Source: Bacillota bacterium (GTDB lineage: Bacteria > Vulcanimicrobiota > JAJTBE01). Taken from it: a stretch of 64,000 bases of DNA. The translations under genes were made by a program, and so were the position numbers. Where the stretch lies: contig JAJTBE010000125.1 in assembly GCA_021287065.1 (NCBI GenBank), positions 1 to 64,000 on the forward strand, in the 5' to 3' direction. The notes under the pieces were generated by a model. That model saw only the letters and a list, made by a program, of their open reading frames with translations. It did not search any database and was not told the origin of the DNA. Below, one piece after another: positions 33,873-41,920 of this stretch. Every line of letters begins with the position of its first letter. The first letter of the stretch is position 1.

Positions 33873-35144
33873 ATGACAAATGAAACTTTAACAAAACCCA
33901 CTAAAAGGGAATACCTCAGAGAAACTGAGATTAAATACAAAGAATATATCAGCCCTTCACTGGCAAGGCTTCTTAAATTCAGCGGTTATGGAACCGTTGA
34001 AATGAAAGCGGAAGGCTGCTATGTGGAAGATCCCGGCGGAGAAAAATATCTCGACTGTGCGGGGGGCTATGGAGTTTTTTCCCTGGGCCACCGTCATCCG
34101 AGAGTAATAGCTGCTGTCAAGGATCAGCTCGACAAAATCGCTCTTTCTGCCAAAGTTTTCTACAACAGGCTTATGGCGGATCTGGCGGAACAGCTTGCCA
34201 TTATCACTCCCGGAAATCTGAAATATACATTTTTCTGCAATAGTGGAGCGGAAGCTGTGGAAGGCGCTATAAAGCTCGCCCGGCTTAAAACCGGCAGAAC
34301 AAAGATTGTGGCTGCAGACAACGCTTTCCACGGTAAAACTCTTGGAGCGCTGAGTGCCACAGGAAGGGATTTGCTGAAAAAACCTTTCTCCCCGCTGCTT
34401 CCGGAAGTCATCCATGTGCCCTTCGGAGATATCGAAGCTCTTGAAACTGCAGTTGATGAACATACGGCAGCAGTAATTATGGAGCCTGTTCAGGGCGAAG
34501 GCGGGATTATGGTAGCCCCCGGGGGATATCTGCAGGCAGTCAGACAGATTTGCGACAAACATAATGCACTGTTTATCGCTGATGAAGTTCAGACAGGGTT
34601 TGGCAGAACCGGAAAAATGTTTGCAGTTGAACACTGGAATGTGGTCCCTGATATACTTTGTCTTGCCAAAGCTCTCGGAGGCGGAGTTATGCCTATAGGA
34701 GCTTTTGTTGGTACGCCGGAAGTGTGGGAAGCATTTAAGGAAAATCCCATCATACATACAACAACTTTTGGCGGAAATGAACTTGCCTGCAGAGCAGGGC
34801 TTGAAACCATAAAGGTTCTGCAGGAAGAGAATCTGGTTGAGAACTCAAATAAAATGGGAGAGCTGCTCAAATCCGGACTTGAAGAAATAAAGAATAAATT
34901 CCCCAATATCGTGGCAGAAGTTCGCGGAATGGGGCTTATGATTGGCGTCGAACTGGCTCAGGAGAAATTCGGCGGATCAGTCATAATGGAAATGGCGAAA
35001 CGGAGGGTCATCGGCGTATATACACTAAACAAACCCAAAGTTATACGCTTCGAACCACCGCTCATTATTACCGAAGAAGAAGTGAAAATGTGTCTCGATG
35101 CATTCCTCGAAGCTGCGGAAGCGACAGCGCATAGATTAGGATAA
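33873..35144 (+). CDS. class III PLP-dependent aminotransferase (putrescine/ornithine-type)
   Basis: A 423-residue fold-type I aminotransferase. Recognition: CAGGYGVFSLGHRHPRVIAAV, FCNSGAEAVEGAIKLAR (PLP phosphate site), AFHGKTLGALSATG, EPVQGEGGI, ADEVQTGFGRTGKMFA, and the Schiff-base Lys266 in LCLAKALGGGVMPIG. Family members transaminate omega-amino groups (putrescine, ornithine, 4-aminobutyrate) to aldehydes, or the reverse. The N-terminal 40 residues (YKEYISPSLARLLKFSGY) match putrescine-aminotransferase-type enzymes. AGGAAGG precedes the ATG by six bases. It is the first gene of a five-gene operon with an acyl-ACP-reductase-like enzyme, so its amino acceptor may be a fatty aldehyde. Confidence 0.92.
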   Translation: MTNETLTKPTKREYLRETEIKYKEYISPSLARLLKFSGYGTVEMKAEGCYVEDPGGEKYLDCAGGYGVFSLGHRHPRVIAAVKDQLDKIALSAKVFYNRLMADLAEQLAIITPGNLKYTFFCNSGAEAVEGAIKLARLKTGRTKIVAADNAFHGKTLGALSATGRDLLKKPFSPLLPEVIHVPFGDIEALETAVDEHTAAVIMEPVQGEGGIMVAPGGYLQAVRQICDKHNALFIADEVQTGFGRTGKMFAVEHWNVVPDILCLAKALGGGVMPIGAFVGTPEVWEAFKENPIIHTTTFGGNELACRAGLETIKVLQEENLVENSNKMGELLKSGLEEIKNKFPNIVAEVRGMGLMIGVELAQEKFGGSVIMEMAKRRVIGVYTLNKPKVIRFEPPLIITEEEVKMCLDAFLEAAEATAHRLG

Positions 35145-35161
35145 AATCTGGAGGTTAGTCA

Positions 35162-35605
35162 ATGCCTTATTTGGAATCGGAAATATTTATCAAAGGCAAC
35201 CCCGCCGATATTTATGATATTGCGGTCGATATGGAAAAATTTCCGGAATATATGGAAGATGTGGAAGAAGTCAATATTCTTGAGAGAAATGGAGATGTTA
35301 ACATTTCCGAATGGGTTACAAATATTGACGGCACACCTATTATCTGGACTGAAGAAGACAGATTCGACAGCAAAAATCTTTCCATCAGTTATAAAATGAT
35401 TGAGGGAGACCTCGATAAATTCGAAGGTGAGTGGAAATTCACTCCCAGCGAAGAAGGCTGCCAGGTAGTGCTTAGTGTGGATTATGATTTTGGTATGCCT
35501 TCACTCACAGAACTTATAGGAGCCACTCTGGAATCAAAACTCAGAGAGAATTGCCAGATGATGCTCGTTGGTATGAAAAAGAAAATCGAAGGCTCAAACA
35601 ATTAG
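35162..35605 (+). CDS. SRPBCC (START-like/COQ10-type) protein
   Basis: A 147-residue helix-grip (SRPBCC) protein: SEIFIKGNPADIYDIAVDMEKFPEYMEDVEEV is the characteristic opening, and CQVVLSVDYDFGMPSLTELIG precedes the long C-terminal helix that lines the hydrophobic cavity. Proteins of this fold bind lipids, polyketides or quinones (COQ10-type, polyketide cyclase). GGAGG precedes the ATG. It sits 17 nt after the aminotransferase and 12 nt before the acyl-reductase-like gene, suggesting it binds or delivers their hydrophobic intermediate; this is inference. Confidence 0.88.
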   Translation: MPYLESEIFIKGNPADIYDIAVDMEKFPEYMEDVEEVNILERNGDVNISEWVTNIDGTPIIWTEEDRFDSKNLSISYKMIEGDLDKFEGEWKFTPSEEGCQVVLSVDYDFGMPSLTELIGATLESKLRENCQMMLVGMKKKIEGSNN

Positions 35606-35617
35606 CGGGAGGCTCAT

Positions 35618-36718
35618 TTGAATAAGTTTGCCTTTTTAATACACCCTCTGGATTTACAGGATGTCGTCAGGCTTGAACCAAAAGCTGCAAATAAAAGACT
35701 CGCGCTTATTGAAAAAGTCCTCGAATGGATGCCTGTACATAAAAGATCCGACATAACAGGGATAAAATCAATTACCGGCGCTCAGATTGAAGGCTGGTTC
35801 ATCGCTGTGCCTTTCCTTCCAAGCCAGTTTATAGGTATGGACAGGAATTATATCCTTGGTGAAATCACCAAGGGAGTTAAGCTTGCTGAAGAACTTGGAG
35901 CTTCAATCGTAGGACTCGGCGGTTTTACTTCCGTTGTGGGCGATGCCGGTATCACAGTGTCGAAAGCCACAAAAATAGCTGTTACAAGCGGCAATTCATA
36001 TACAATCGCCACGGCTCTTGAAGGCTCTCTGATTGCTGCGGAAAAAATGGGCATAAATATTGAGGATGCACATGTTTCCGTTATCGGAGCTTCGGGTTCA
36101 ATAGGAAAAGCCTGCGCACAGTTCCTTGTAAGCAGATGCAAAAGTATGACTCTGATAGCGAGATCCGAAATAAGACTGGAAAATCTTGCTGAAATTATCA
36201 GGGAAAACTATGGTAAGGAAGTTGAAATTTCTACTGATATCTCTGCCGGAATCAAACACGCCGATATAGTAATTACAGCCACATCAAGCTCAGGAAACAT
36301 CATTATGGCTGAAGATCTGAAACCCGGCTCGGTGGTATGTGATGTTTCACTGCCCCATGATGTATCCCGGGAAGTTCAGAAACTCAGACCTGATGTGCTT
36401 GTAATCGAAGGCGGCGTTGTACAGGTCCCCGGAGAGAATGTCAACTTTAATTATGATTTTGGATATCCTTCCAATGTTTCTCTTGCTTGTATGGCTGAAA
36501 CAATGATCCTCGCACTTGAGGGGAAATTTGAAAATTACAGTCTCGGCAGAGGCATAAAACTTGAGAAGGTAGAAGAAATAAACAGACTCGCCAAAAAGCA
36601 TGGTTTTAAACTTGCAGGTTTCAGAAGTTTTGATCAGTTTATCACTGAGGAAAAATTTGAAGAAATCAGAAGGGCGGCTGAACAGAAACTGGTGAAACCG
36701 AGGGGTGAACGGGCTTGA
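35618..36718 (+). CDS. long-chain acyl-ACP reductase (AAR)-like protein
   Basis: A 366-residue Rossmann protein of the family containing cyanobacterial acyl-ACP reductase (AAR), often labelled shikimate dehydrogenase-like. NADPH loop: VSVIGASGSIGKACAQFL. C-terminal signature: VIEGGVVQVPGENVNFNYDFGYP, then SLACMAETMILALEGKFENYSLGRGIKLEKVEEINRLAKKHGF, closely following the AAR C-terminus. Cys291 in LACMAET corresponds to the thioester Cys of AAR (Cys294 in S. elongatus). AARs reduce acyl-ACP or acyl-CoA to fatty aldehyde. Start TTG 35618 after GGGAGG. Its stop overlaps the next start by four bases. No alkane-forming deformylase is present in this window. Confidence 0.82.
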   Translation: MNKFAFLIHPLDLQDVVRLEPKAANKRLALIEKVLEWMPVHKRSDITGIKSITGAQIEGWFIAVPFLPSQFIGMDRNYILGEITKGVKLAEELGASIVGLGGFTSVVGDAGITVSKATKIAVTSGNSYTIATALEGSLIAAEKMGINIEDAHVSVIGASGSIGKACAQFLVSRCKSMTLIARSEIRLENLAEIIRENYGKEVEISTDISAGIKHADIVITATSSSGNIIMAEDLKPGSVVCDVSLPHDVSREVQKLRPDVLVIEGGVVQVPGENVNFNYDFGYPSNVSLACMAETMILALEGKFENYSLGRGIKLEKVEEINRLAKKHGFKLAGFRSFDQFITEEKFEEIRRAAEQKLVKPRGERA

Positions 36719-37698
36719 AAAAGATAGTAAGCATCAGCCTTGGATCTTCAAAAAGAGATCATGAAGCAGAAGTTGAATTTCTGGGAGAAAAATTTCTTCT
36801 GGCAAGAAGAGGCGTTGACGGAGATTTCCGCAAAGCTCAGCTTCTTCTCAGGGAAATTGACGGAACAGTGGACGCTATAGGACTTGGCGGAACTGATATC
36901 TATCTCTATTCCAAATCCAAAAGATATGAGCTGAAATACGGCGTCAGACTGATGAAAGAAGTTAAAAAGTCGGTTGTTGTTGACGGCAGCGGCTTAAAGA
37001 ACAGTCTGGAGAGAAAGGTTATCCATGATCTCAATCTTCAGTCCGGTTTTTCTTTCAAAGACAGAAAAACTTTAATGGTCTGCGGAATGGACAGGTTTGG
37101 AATGGCTGAAGCTCTTGTTGGTGCAGGCGCTCAGGTTATCTTCGGAGATCTGATTTTCGCCCTTGAGAAGGATATGCCGATCCTTACCCTCGATGAACTT
37201 GAAGTTCAGGCTGACAATCTGCTGCCTGAAATAAGCAAGCTGCCCATCGGCCTGATTTACCCTGTGGGGCAGAAACAGGAAACATACGCCGTTCTTGAGG
37301 AAAAATATACCAAATATTACCGCTGGGCTGAGTTCATCACCGGCGACTACCACTATATCAGAAGATACCTGCCTGAAAGACTCGACGGCAGAATTATCAT
37401 CACAAATACGGTAACACCGGCAGATATCGAAATATTGAAGGAAAAGGGACTCCGATATCTAATAACCACAACCCCGGATATTGCCGGCAGATCATTCGGC
37501 ACCAATGTTCTTGAAGCGGTTATGCTTTCCATTCTCGGAAAGAAATGGGAAGATGCCACTGAAAAGGATTATCTCGATCTGATTGAGAAACTCAATATGA
37601 AACCCCGAATGGTTGAATTAAATCCGGATCTGCCATATACTGAAACAATGAAAATTGAGGAATTGCTTGCAACATCTGAAAAGGTTTCCAAAGTATAA
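36715..37698 (+). CDS. protein of the family labelled 'quinate 5-dehydrogenase' in Firmicutes
   Basis: A 327-residue protein that begins KKIVSISLGSSKRDHEAEVEFLGEKFLLARRGVDGDFRKA and includes DAIGLGGTDIYLYSKSKRYE, MVCGMDRFGMAEALVGAGAQVIFGDLIFAL and LITTTPDIAGRSFGTNVLEA. I recall close relatives in Firmicutes carrying the label quinate 5-dehydrogenase, a name probably not based on experiment; I do not see a classical NAD loop beyond CGMDRFGMAEAL. Start TTG 36715, overlapping the AAR-like stop by four bases (GGGGTGA ribosome binding site), so production of the two is tightly coupled. Presumably acts on the same pathway intermediate. Confidence 0.75.
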   Translation: MKKIVSISLGSSKRDHEAEVEFLGEKFLLARRGVDGDFRKAQLLLREIDGTVDAIGLGGTDIYLYSKSKRYELKYGVRLMKEVKKSVVVDGSGLKNSLERKVIHDLNLQSGFSFKDRKTLMVCGMDRFGMAEALVGAGAQVIFGDLIFALEKDMPILTLDELEVQADNLLPEISKLPIGLIYPVGQKQETYAVLEEKYTKYYRWAEFITGDYHYIRRYLPERLDGRIIITNTVTPADIEILKEKGLRYLITTTPDIAGRSFGTNVLEAVMLSILGKKWEDATEKDYLDLIEKLNMKPRMVELNPDLPYTETMKIEELLATSEKVSKV

Positions 37699-37715
37699 AG
37701 GAGTTGACTATATAA

Positions 37716-38240
37716 ATGACTGAAAAGAAACAGAAACTGACCAAAGACGGTTACAAAGAGCTTGAAAAACAGCTTAAATATCTCAAAAGCAAAGTGCGTC
37801 AGGAAGTAGCGGAGAGAATCAGACAGTCCAAAGAGTTCGGAGAAATCGGCGAAAACATCGAATATGAAAACGCCAAATCCGAACAGGCAAGAGTTGAGCA
37901 GGAAATTATGAAAATCGAAAAGATCCTGCGCAATGCCGAAATTATTGCCAAAAAAGAAGAAGTGGCAACCAATGTTGAAGTCGGCGTTATTGTAAAAGCA
38001 AAATATGTCGAAGAGGAACAGGTTGTTACCTTCGAAATAGTCGGCACAACAGAATCAGATCCGCTTCACAATCCCCCCAGAATTTCCGACGAATCACCAA
38101 TCGGAAGAGCTCTTGTTGAAGCTACAATTACTGAAGAAGGAAAGAAAATCGGCGCTGAAAAGGGACAGATCGTTGAAGTGGAAACACCTCTCGGAATGGC
38201 TCATTACGAAGTGCTGGAAATTCTCCCCTCAAGCAACTAA
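37716..38240 (+). CDS. greA: transcription elongation factor GreA
   Basis: A 174-residue GreA. The N-terminal coiled coil starts with LTKDGYKELEKQLKYLKSK; its tip carries GEIGENIEYENAKSEQ, corresponding to the acidic D/E-x-x-E-N tip that promotes RNA cleavage in backtracked RNA polymerase (the usual Asp is Glu here). The C-terminal FKBP-like domain includes EEEQVVTFEIVG, SPIGRALVEA and GQIVEVETPLGMAHYEVLEI. Slightly longer than the usual 158. It is the last gene of the aminotransferase-AAR operon (17-nt gap) and is followed by a strong terminator. Confidence 0.95.
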   Translation: MTEKKQKLTKDGYKELEKQLKYLKSKVRQEVAERIRQSKEFGEIGENIEYENAKSEQARVEQEIMKIEKILRNAEIIAKKEEVATNVEVGVIVKAKYVEEEQVVTFEIVGTTESDPLHNPPRISDESPIGRALVEATITEEGKKIGAEKGQIVEVETPLGMAHYEVLEILPSSN

Positions 38241-38256
38241 ATTTTTGCAAATAAAG

Positions 38257-38317
38257 AGGGGCTGTCCCGGGAACCGGATTTTACTCAAAATTCCGACTCC
38301 GGGGACAGCCCCTTTTT
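38257..38317 (+). terminator. Rho-independent terminator of the AAR-like/greA operon
   Basis: AGGGGCTGTCCC (38257-38268) pairs with GGGACAGCCCCT (38302-38313), extended by CGG/CCG-type pairs toward the loop, followed by T5. It lies between convergent genes. Confidence 0.88.
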
Positions 38318-38335
38318 GATTGTATTTGAATTTGG

Positions 38336-39067
38336 TTAGTCTTCTATGGATTTAACCACCTTTACACCATTCAGCATAAGGTGGTAAAGGAAAATCATGT
38401 GCATAAGGTCTCCGGGGTGGGGGACCGCACCAAACTGTTTTGCTGTATCCACAGGCATATCGTAAGTTTCCACTGCATTTGCCGGGACAATGACTTCCCA
38501 GGGAAGCCCCATTGAGTTTGCAAAAAACCTCAGACTCATAGCCAGATGGTATGTACAGAGGTCTGTGCAGTCACCAATGATTATAATCTTACGGAGTGCT
38601 TTTTTCATAAGCCATTTTTCAAGATCCGTATCGATGAATGAGTTGACGGAATTTTTGGTGATAATTGCCATCTCGTTGTAAAAGGGAAGATCTCTGAATT
38701 CCCTTATGGAGAGTGATTCCTCAGAATCCTTGGTGCAATGGGGCGGAAAGGAGTTAAACTCAAGAGCTTCATCAGGATGGGAATCCTGAACCAGGGCAAT
38801 ATGCCTGATTCCTTTGTTGTACGCCTTTTCCACAAGTTCCACAGAAGCGGGTATTATGCCGGCGATTCTGTCTGAAGCCAGAACTCCTGTACGGCAGAAT
38901 CCTTCGATAAGATCAACGGAAATCAGCGCTGTCTTATTCTCGCCCCCTGCATCTTTGATGATTTCGTCAAGAGAAATAGGTTTGAGATTTTCTTCCATCT
39001 CTTTGAGATATCCGAAAAACGGACGGTTTTTTTCCATAAAATCGTTAATATCCTGAATGTACGGCAT
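38336..39067 (-). CDS. isochorismatase-family hydrolase, probable nicotinamidase
   Basis: About 243 residues from ATG 39067 (AAAGGA at good distance; an ATG at 39076 is too close). The cysteine-hydrolase triad of the isochorismatase superfamily is visible: Asp in TALISVDLIEGFCRTG, Lys in IITKNSVNSF, Cys in GDCTDLCTYHLAMSL. Asp/His metal residues of nicotinamidases may be supplied by DSHPDEALEFNSFPPHC. The gene directly follows (30-nt gap) a nicotinate phosphoribosyltransferase gene, so it most likely deamidates nicotinamide to nicotinate in NAD salvage (PncA role). Longer than E. coli PncA, with a 45-residue N-terminal extension. Confidence 0.85.
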   Translation of the reverse strand: MPYIQDINDFMEKNRPFFGYLKEMEENLKPISLDEIIKDAGGENKTALISVDLIEGFCRTGVLASDRIAGIIPASVELVEKAYNKGIRHIALVQDSHPDEALEFNSFPPHCTKDSEESLSIREFRDLPFYNEMAIITKNSVNSFIDTDLEKWLMKKALRKIIIIGDCTDLCTYHLAMSLRFFANSMGLPWEVIVPANAVETYDMPVDTAKQFGAVPHPGDLMHMIFLYHLMLNGVKVVKSIED

Positions 39068-39097
39068 AACAATCATCCTTTCCGCCGGGTATTTATG

Positions 39098-40267
39098 TTA
39101 ATCAACAAGGTCCAGTCTGGGGTTGGGTTTGTATTTTCTTCCCACTTTTGCACAAGGGATCCATTCTTCATTTTCTTTCATCATAACGATGTCAGCGGTG
39201 AAATCATAGCATCCCTGAAGCAGCGCTGAGCCTACGGCATATACATCCACAGGAACCTGAAGGTTTTCAAACAGTTTGATTTTTTCAGGTGTAAAGCCGC
39301 CGGAAACAACTATCTTTACCCAGTCATAGCCGGCTTCGTCAAGGGCGGTTCTTACTTTTTTTACAAGTTTGGGATTGACACCGGTAGGTGGAAAAACTGA
39401 CATGTCTTCCCACAGTGATTTGTCAACCATGGTGCCGGAAGTGTCGAGTCTGATTCCCCAGAGTTTTTTTCCGAGGGCTTTGGCGCAGGCAAGGGAAGTG
39501 TTGACCGAATCATTTTCGAAATCAACCAGTGCAATGACATTTATGTCGGGATCTATATGTTCCGCAAATTTTACTGTAGCTTTAACCGTATCTCCGCCGT
39601 ATGATGCGATTAAGCCGTGGGGGATGGTTCCGAGACCATGGGAGCCCCACCATTCACCCTGTGCATCTGTTGAAACGCCGAGGGCGCCGGTAATATATGC
39701 AGCGTAGCCGTCGCCTGTCTGAACCATATGATGATCGAAACGGGCGGGGAAGAAGAGAATCGGTTTGCCGTTTGCAGCCTGAACCACTGCTTTTGTATTT
39801 GTAGCTACTCTTGTTCTTCTTGAAAGAACTCCGAGATAATCAGTTTCAAGATGGGCAAAAAGTGAATAGTCTCCTTCAATGGTCATTACGCTTTCGAAAG
39901 GCTCAATTGTATCACCATCATAAAGGGCTTTTACTTTCAGCTTGTCCCAGCCGTCAATCCAGTTGCCGTCCTGATCGTAGGTTCCGGTGCACTGTCTGAG
40001 GATTGCGATAGCTTCGTCAATACCGCAAAGCAGGGCGTTATGGCGCTGAAATACCTGCATAAGCACTGTGGGGTGGTAGTTGTCCTTTTCAAGGATTTCC
40101 TTTGCTCTGTTGAAGTATTTGTCGGAGTAGTAACCTTCTCTCATTTTTTCAAAAGGAAGCTGGAATACTTCAGGATTAAGTCTTACTTTTCGTTCTCTTG
40201 GATTCGGATCCGGATAGGCACTGTGTTCTGCTGCTTTTTTTCTTAATGCTGCTGCCTGGCTAATCAT
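39098..40267 (-). CDS. pncB: nicotinate phosphoribosyltransferase
   Basis: A 389-residue NAPRTase of the bacterial/archaeal type: FQLPFEKMREGYYSDKYFNRA at the N-terminus, ALYDGDTIEPFESVMTIEGDY, SRRTRVATNTKAVVQAA, FPARFDHHMVQTGDGYAAYITGALGVSTDAQGEWWGSHGLGTIPHGLIASYGGDTVKA (phosphoribosyl/nicotinate site), then the Asp/Gly TIM-barrel rim LDTSGTMV. It converts nicotinate and PRPP to nicotinate mononucleotide. AAGGAGG precedes the ATG. It is first in an operon with a nicotinamidase-like gene and is preceded by a perfect palindrome (40381-40399). Confidence 0.95.
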   Translation of the reverse strand: MISQAAALRKKAAEHSAYPDPNPRERKVRLNPEVFQLPFEKMREGYYSDKYFNRAKEILEKDNYHPTVLMQVFQRHNALLCGIDEAIAILRQCTGTYDQDGNWIDGWDKLKVKALYDGDTIEPFESVMTIEGDYSLFAHLETDYLGVLSRRTRVATNTKAVVQAANGKPILFFPARFDHHMVQTGDGYAAYITGALGVSTDAQGEWWGSHGLGTIPHGLIASYGGDTVKATVKFAEHIDPDINVIALVDFENDSVNTSLACAKALGKKLWGIRLDTSGTMVDKSLWEDMSVFPPTGVNPKLVKKVRTALDEAGYDWVKIVVSGGFTPEKIKLFENLQVPVDVYAVGSALLQGCYDFTADIVMMKENEEWIPCAKVGRKYKPNPRLDLVD

Positions 40268-40380
40268 ATGACATCCTCCTTATTTAATCCCTATGCAGGT
40301 GATTTTTACAAATTTTTCCGTAGATTCGGGAAAACTCACTATTTTCCTTCATCTTTTCGAAAATCCGTTTCATTTATTTA

Positions 40381-40399
40381 TAGTGTATTATTTACACTA
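40381..40399. promoter_or_regulatory. perfect 19-bp palindrome upstream of the NAD-salvage operon
   Basis: TAGTGTA-ttatt-TACACTA is a perfect 7-5-7 inverted repeat, about 115 bp before the pncB start, in an AT-rich stretch. It looks like an operator for a dimeric regulator (NiaR or NrtR types control such genes in other bacteria). I cannot match it to a known consensus. Confidence 0.6.
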
Positions 40400-40509
40400 A
40401 CTATATTATAAATGAATTTGGCATAATGTCAATAGATTGTGAAATAAAAAACAATCTGTTTGCATTTTCATCATTCAGCAGACAGATTGTTCAGGGCGGT
40501 TCTTCCGAA

Positions 40510-41181
40510 TCACGCATTATCGGCAGTGATTAAGGAAGTTCCGCATTTTTCGCAGAACTGGCTTCCCGGTATGTTTTCGATGCTGCAGGAAGAACAGATT
40601 ATCGGTTCCGGATTGTTTTTGTTCGGATTGAATACAGCATTTGTCTGAAAATCATCATAAACATCTTTGTATCGTTTGTCCGGGAAAAGCAATACAGAAT
40701 AGTCTTTTTTTATGCTGCTGTAAAGTGGGGAATTTTTTGTTATAAGACAATAGATTCTTGGAAAAATCATTGTTATCAGCAACATTAAAATTACTGCCGT
40801 AATCCACTGGGTTTCTTTAAGAAAAAATCCTGCAAATATCCCGCAAACAAACATAACTGCAAGATTTATATATTTTAGCAATTTTTTCTGGTATTCGAAT
40901 TCTTTGTTGCAATCGTCACAAAATCTCATATTGATAACCTGTTTGCCCGAAAATATGAAATTGCCGACAACAAGTGAGAGCACCATTGCATAAATAAGAT
41001 ATTGGTCAAGCTTTGCTGCTATAATCACAGATGTGATTGTCAGCAAGATAAACGAAATGGGATAAATATTTATCAGGGGCCACGGATAAGCTTTTGTGTC
41101 TGTTCTGTCAACACAAATCATGCAATTTTCCGGTAGATGATCCTTTTTAATAATATCAGTGCTGATTTTAATCTTTACCAA
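40510..41181 (-). CDS. membrane protein with CxxC motifs and C-terminal zinc ribbon (paralog of next gene)
   Basis: About 223 residues. I place the start at TTG 41181 because AAGGTG lies upstream and because the product then begins VKIKIS, aligning with the paralog's AIIKIS start. It has CMICVDRTDTKAYPWP, a pair of transmembrane helices, CDDCNKEFEYQKK, a second helix pair, a conserved cytosolic segment (KKDYSVLLFPDKRYKDV), then a zinc ribbon CSSCSIENIPGSQFCEKCG. The paralog lacks the ribbon. The two are tandem duplicates, about 28 nt apart. Function unknown. Confidence 0.8.
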   Translation of the reverse strand: MVKIKISTDIIKKDHLPENCMICVDRTDTKAYPWPLINIYPISFILLTITSVIIAAKLDQYLIYAMVLSLVVGNFIFSGKQVINMRFCDDCNKEFEYQKKLLKYINLAVMFVCGIFAGFFLKETQWITAVILMLLITMIFPRIYCLITKNSPLYSSIKKDYSVLLFPDKRYKDVYDDFQTNAVFNPNKNNPEPIICSSCSIENIPGSQFCEKCGTSLITADNA

Positions 41182-41209
41182 TTTATTCACCTTTGATTTA
41201 ATCAATATT

Positions 41210-41764
41210 TTATTTTTTTGTTTTCAGTTTAATTCCGTCAAGTATCTGCTGGTATTTTTCATCAGGGAAAAACCACAATGAATAGTCTTTTTTCATATCC
41301 AGATTGATGGGGTATTTTTTCACTATTCTGCCATAAATTCCGGGGATAATTACAATAGCAAGCATTACTATGATTATTGCTGTGGTCCAGTCCGTTGTTT
41401 TCAGAAAATATTTTGCCGTAACAAAGGTTGCTATTATGACTGCAAAATTAATCAGCCGGATTACTTTTTTATGAAATTCATAATCTTTATAGCATTTGTC
41501 GCAAAATCTCATGTTAACAACCTGTCTGAGTAAAACTGCAACATTCATAATGAGAAGATATACAATTGCCGCATAGATTAACTGTTCAACCATTCTGAAC
41601 GCCAGAAGCGCCACTGTTACAATCAGAAAAATAATTGAAACCATAAAATAATTAAAAACAGGGGATGGATACACTTTGGTATCTTTTTTGTCAACGCATG
41701 TCATGCAATTTGTCGGGAGCATGTCATTTTTTACTATATCGCTGCTGATTTTGATTATTGCCAC
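41210..41764 (-). CDS. membrane protein with CxxC motifs (paralog of the preceding minus-strand gene)
   Basis: A 184-residue protein beginning at GTG 41764 (GAGG upstream). Same plan as its tandem relative: IKISSDIVKNDMLPTNCMTCVDKKDTKVYPSP, two helices, NMRFCDKCYKDYEFHKK, two helices, KKDYSLWFFPDEKYQQILD. It stops before a zinc ribbon would begin. The shared blocks (CxTCVDxxDTKxYP and NMRFCDxC) show a recent duplication. Each keeps two CxxC pairs that could bind zinc. Function unknown. Confidence 0.8.
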   Translation of the reverse strand: MAIIKISSDIVKNDMLPTNCMTCVDKKDTKVYPSPVFNYFMVSIIFLIVTVALLAFRMVEQLIYAAIVYLLIMNVAVLLRQVVNMRFCDKCYKDYEFHKKVIRLINFAVIIATFVTAKYFLKTTDWTTAIIIVMLAIVIIPGIYGRIVKKYPINLDMKKDYSLWFFPDEKYQQILDGIKLKTKK

Positions 41765-41920
41765 TTTCGATCCTCATATAAGATTTTTTGATTGATTCAT
41801 GCAGAACCGGAAAATACCTTTTTCAGGGCAAAAAGGACATTGCCTTTATCGTTCGAAATATCAACCGTATATCTGGTAACTTCAGAGTTGCCGTTTTTAT
41901 TTGAAGCAGGGAAGGTTTTT

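Noticed and set aside
33957-34757. A 266-codon minus-strand open frame opposite the aminotransferase
   Set aside because: The plus-strand frame carries all PLP-enzyme motifs; the antisense product has no recognisable features.
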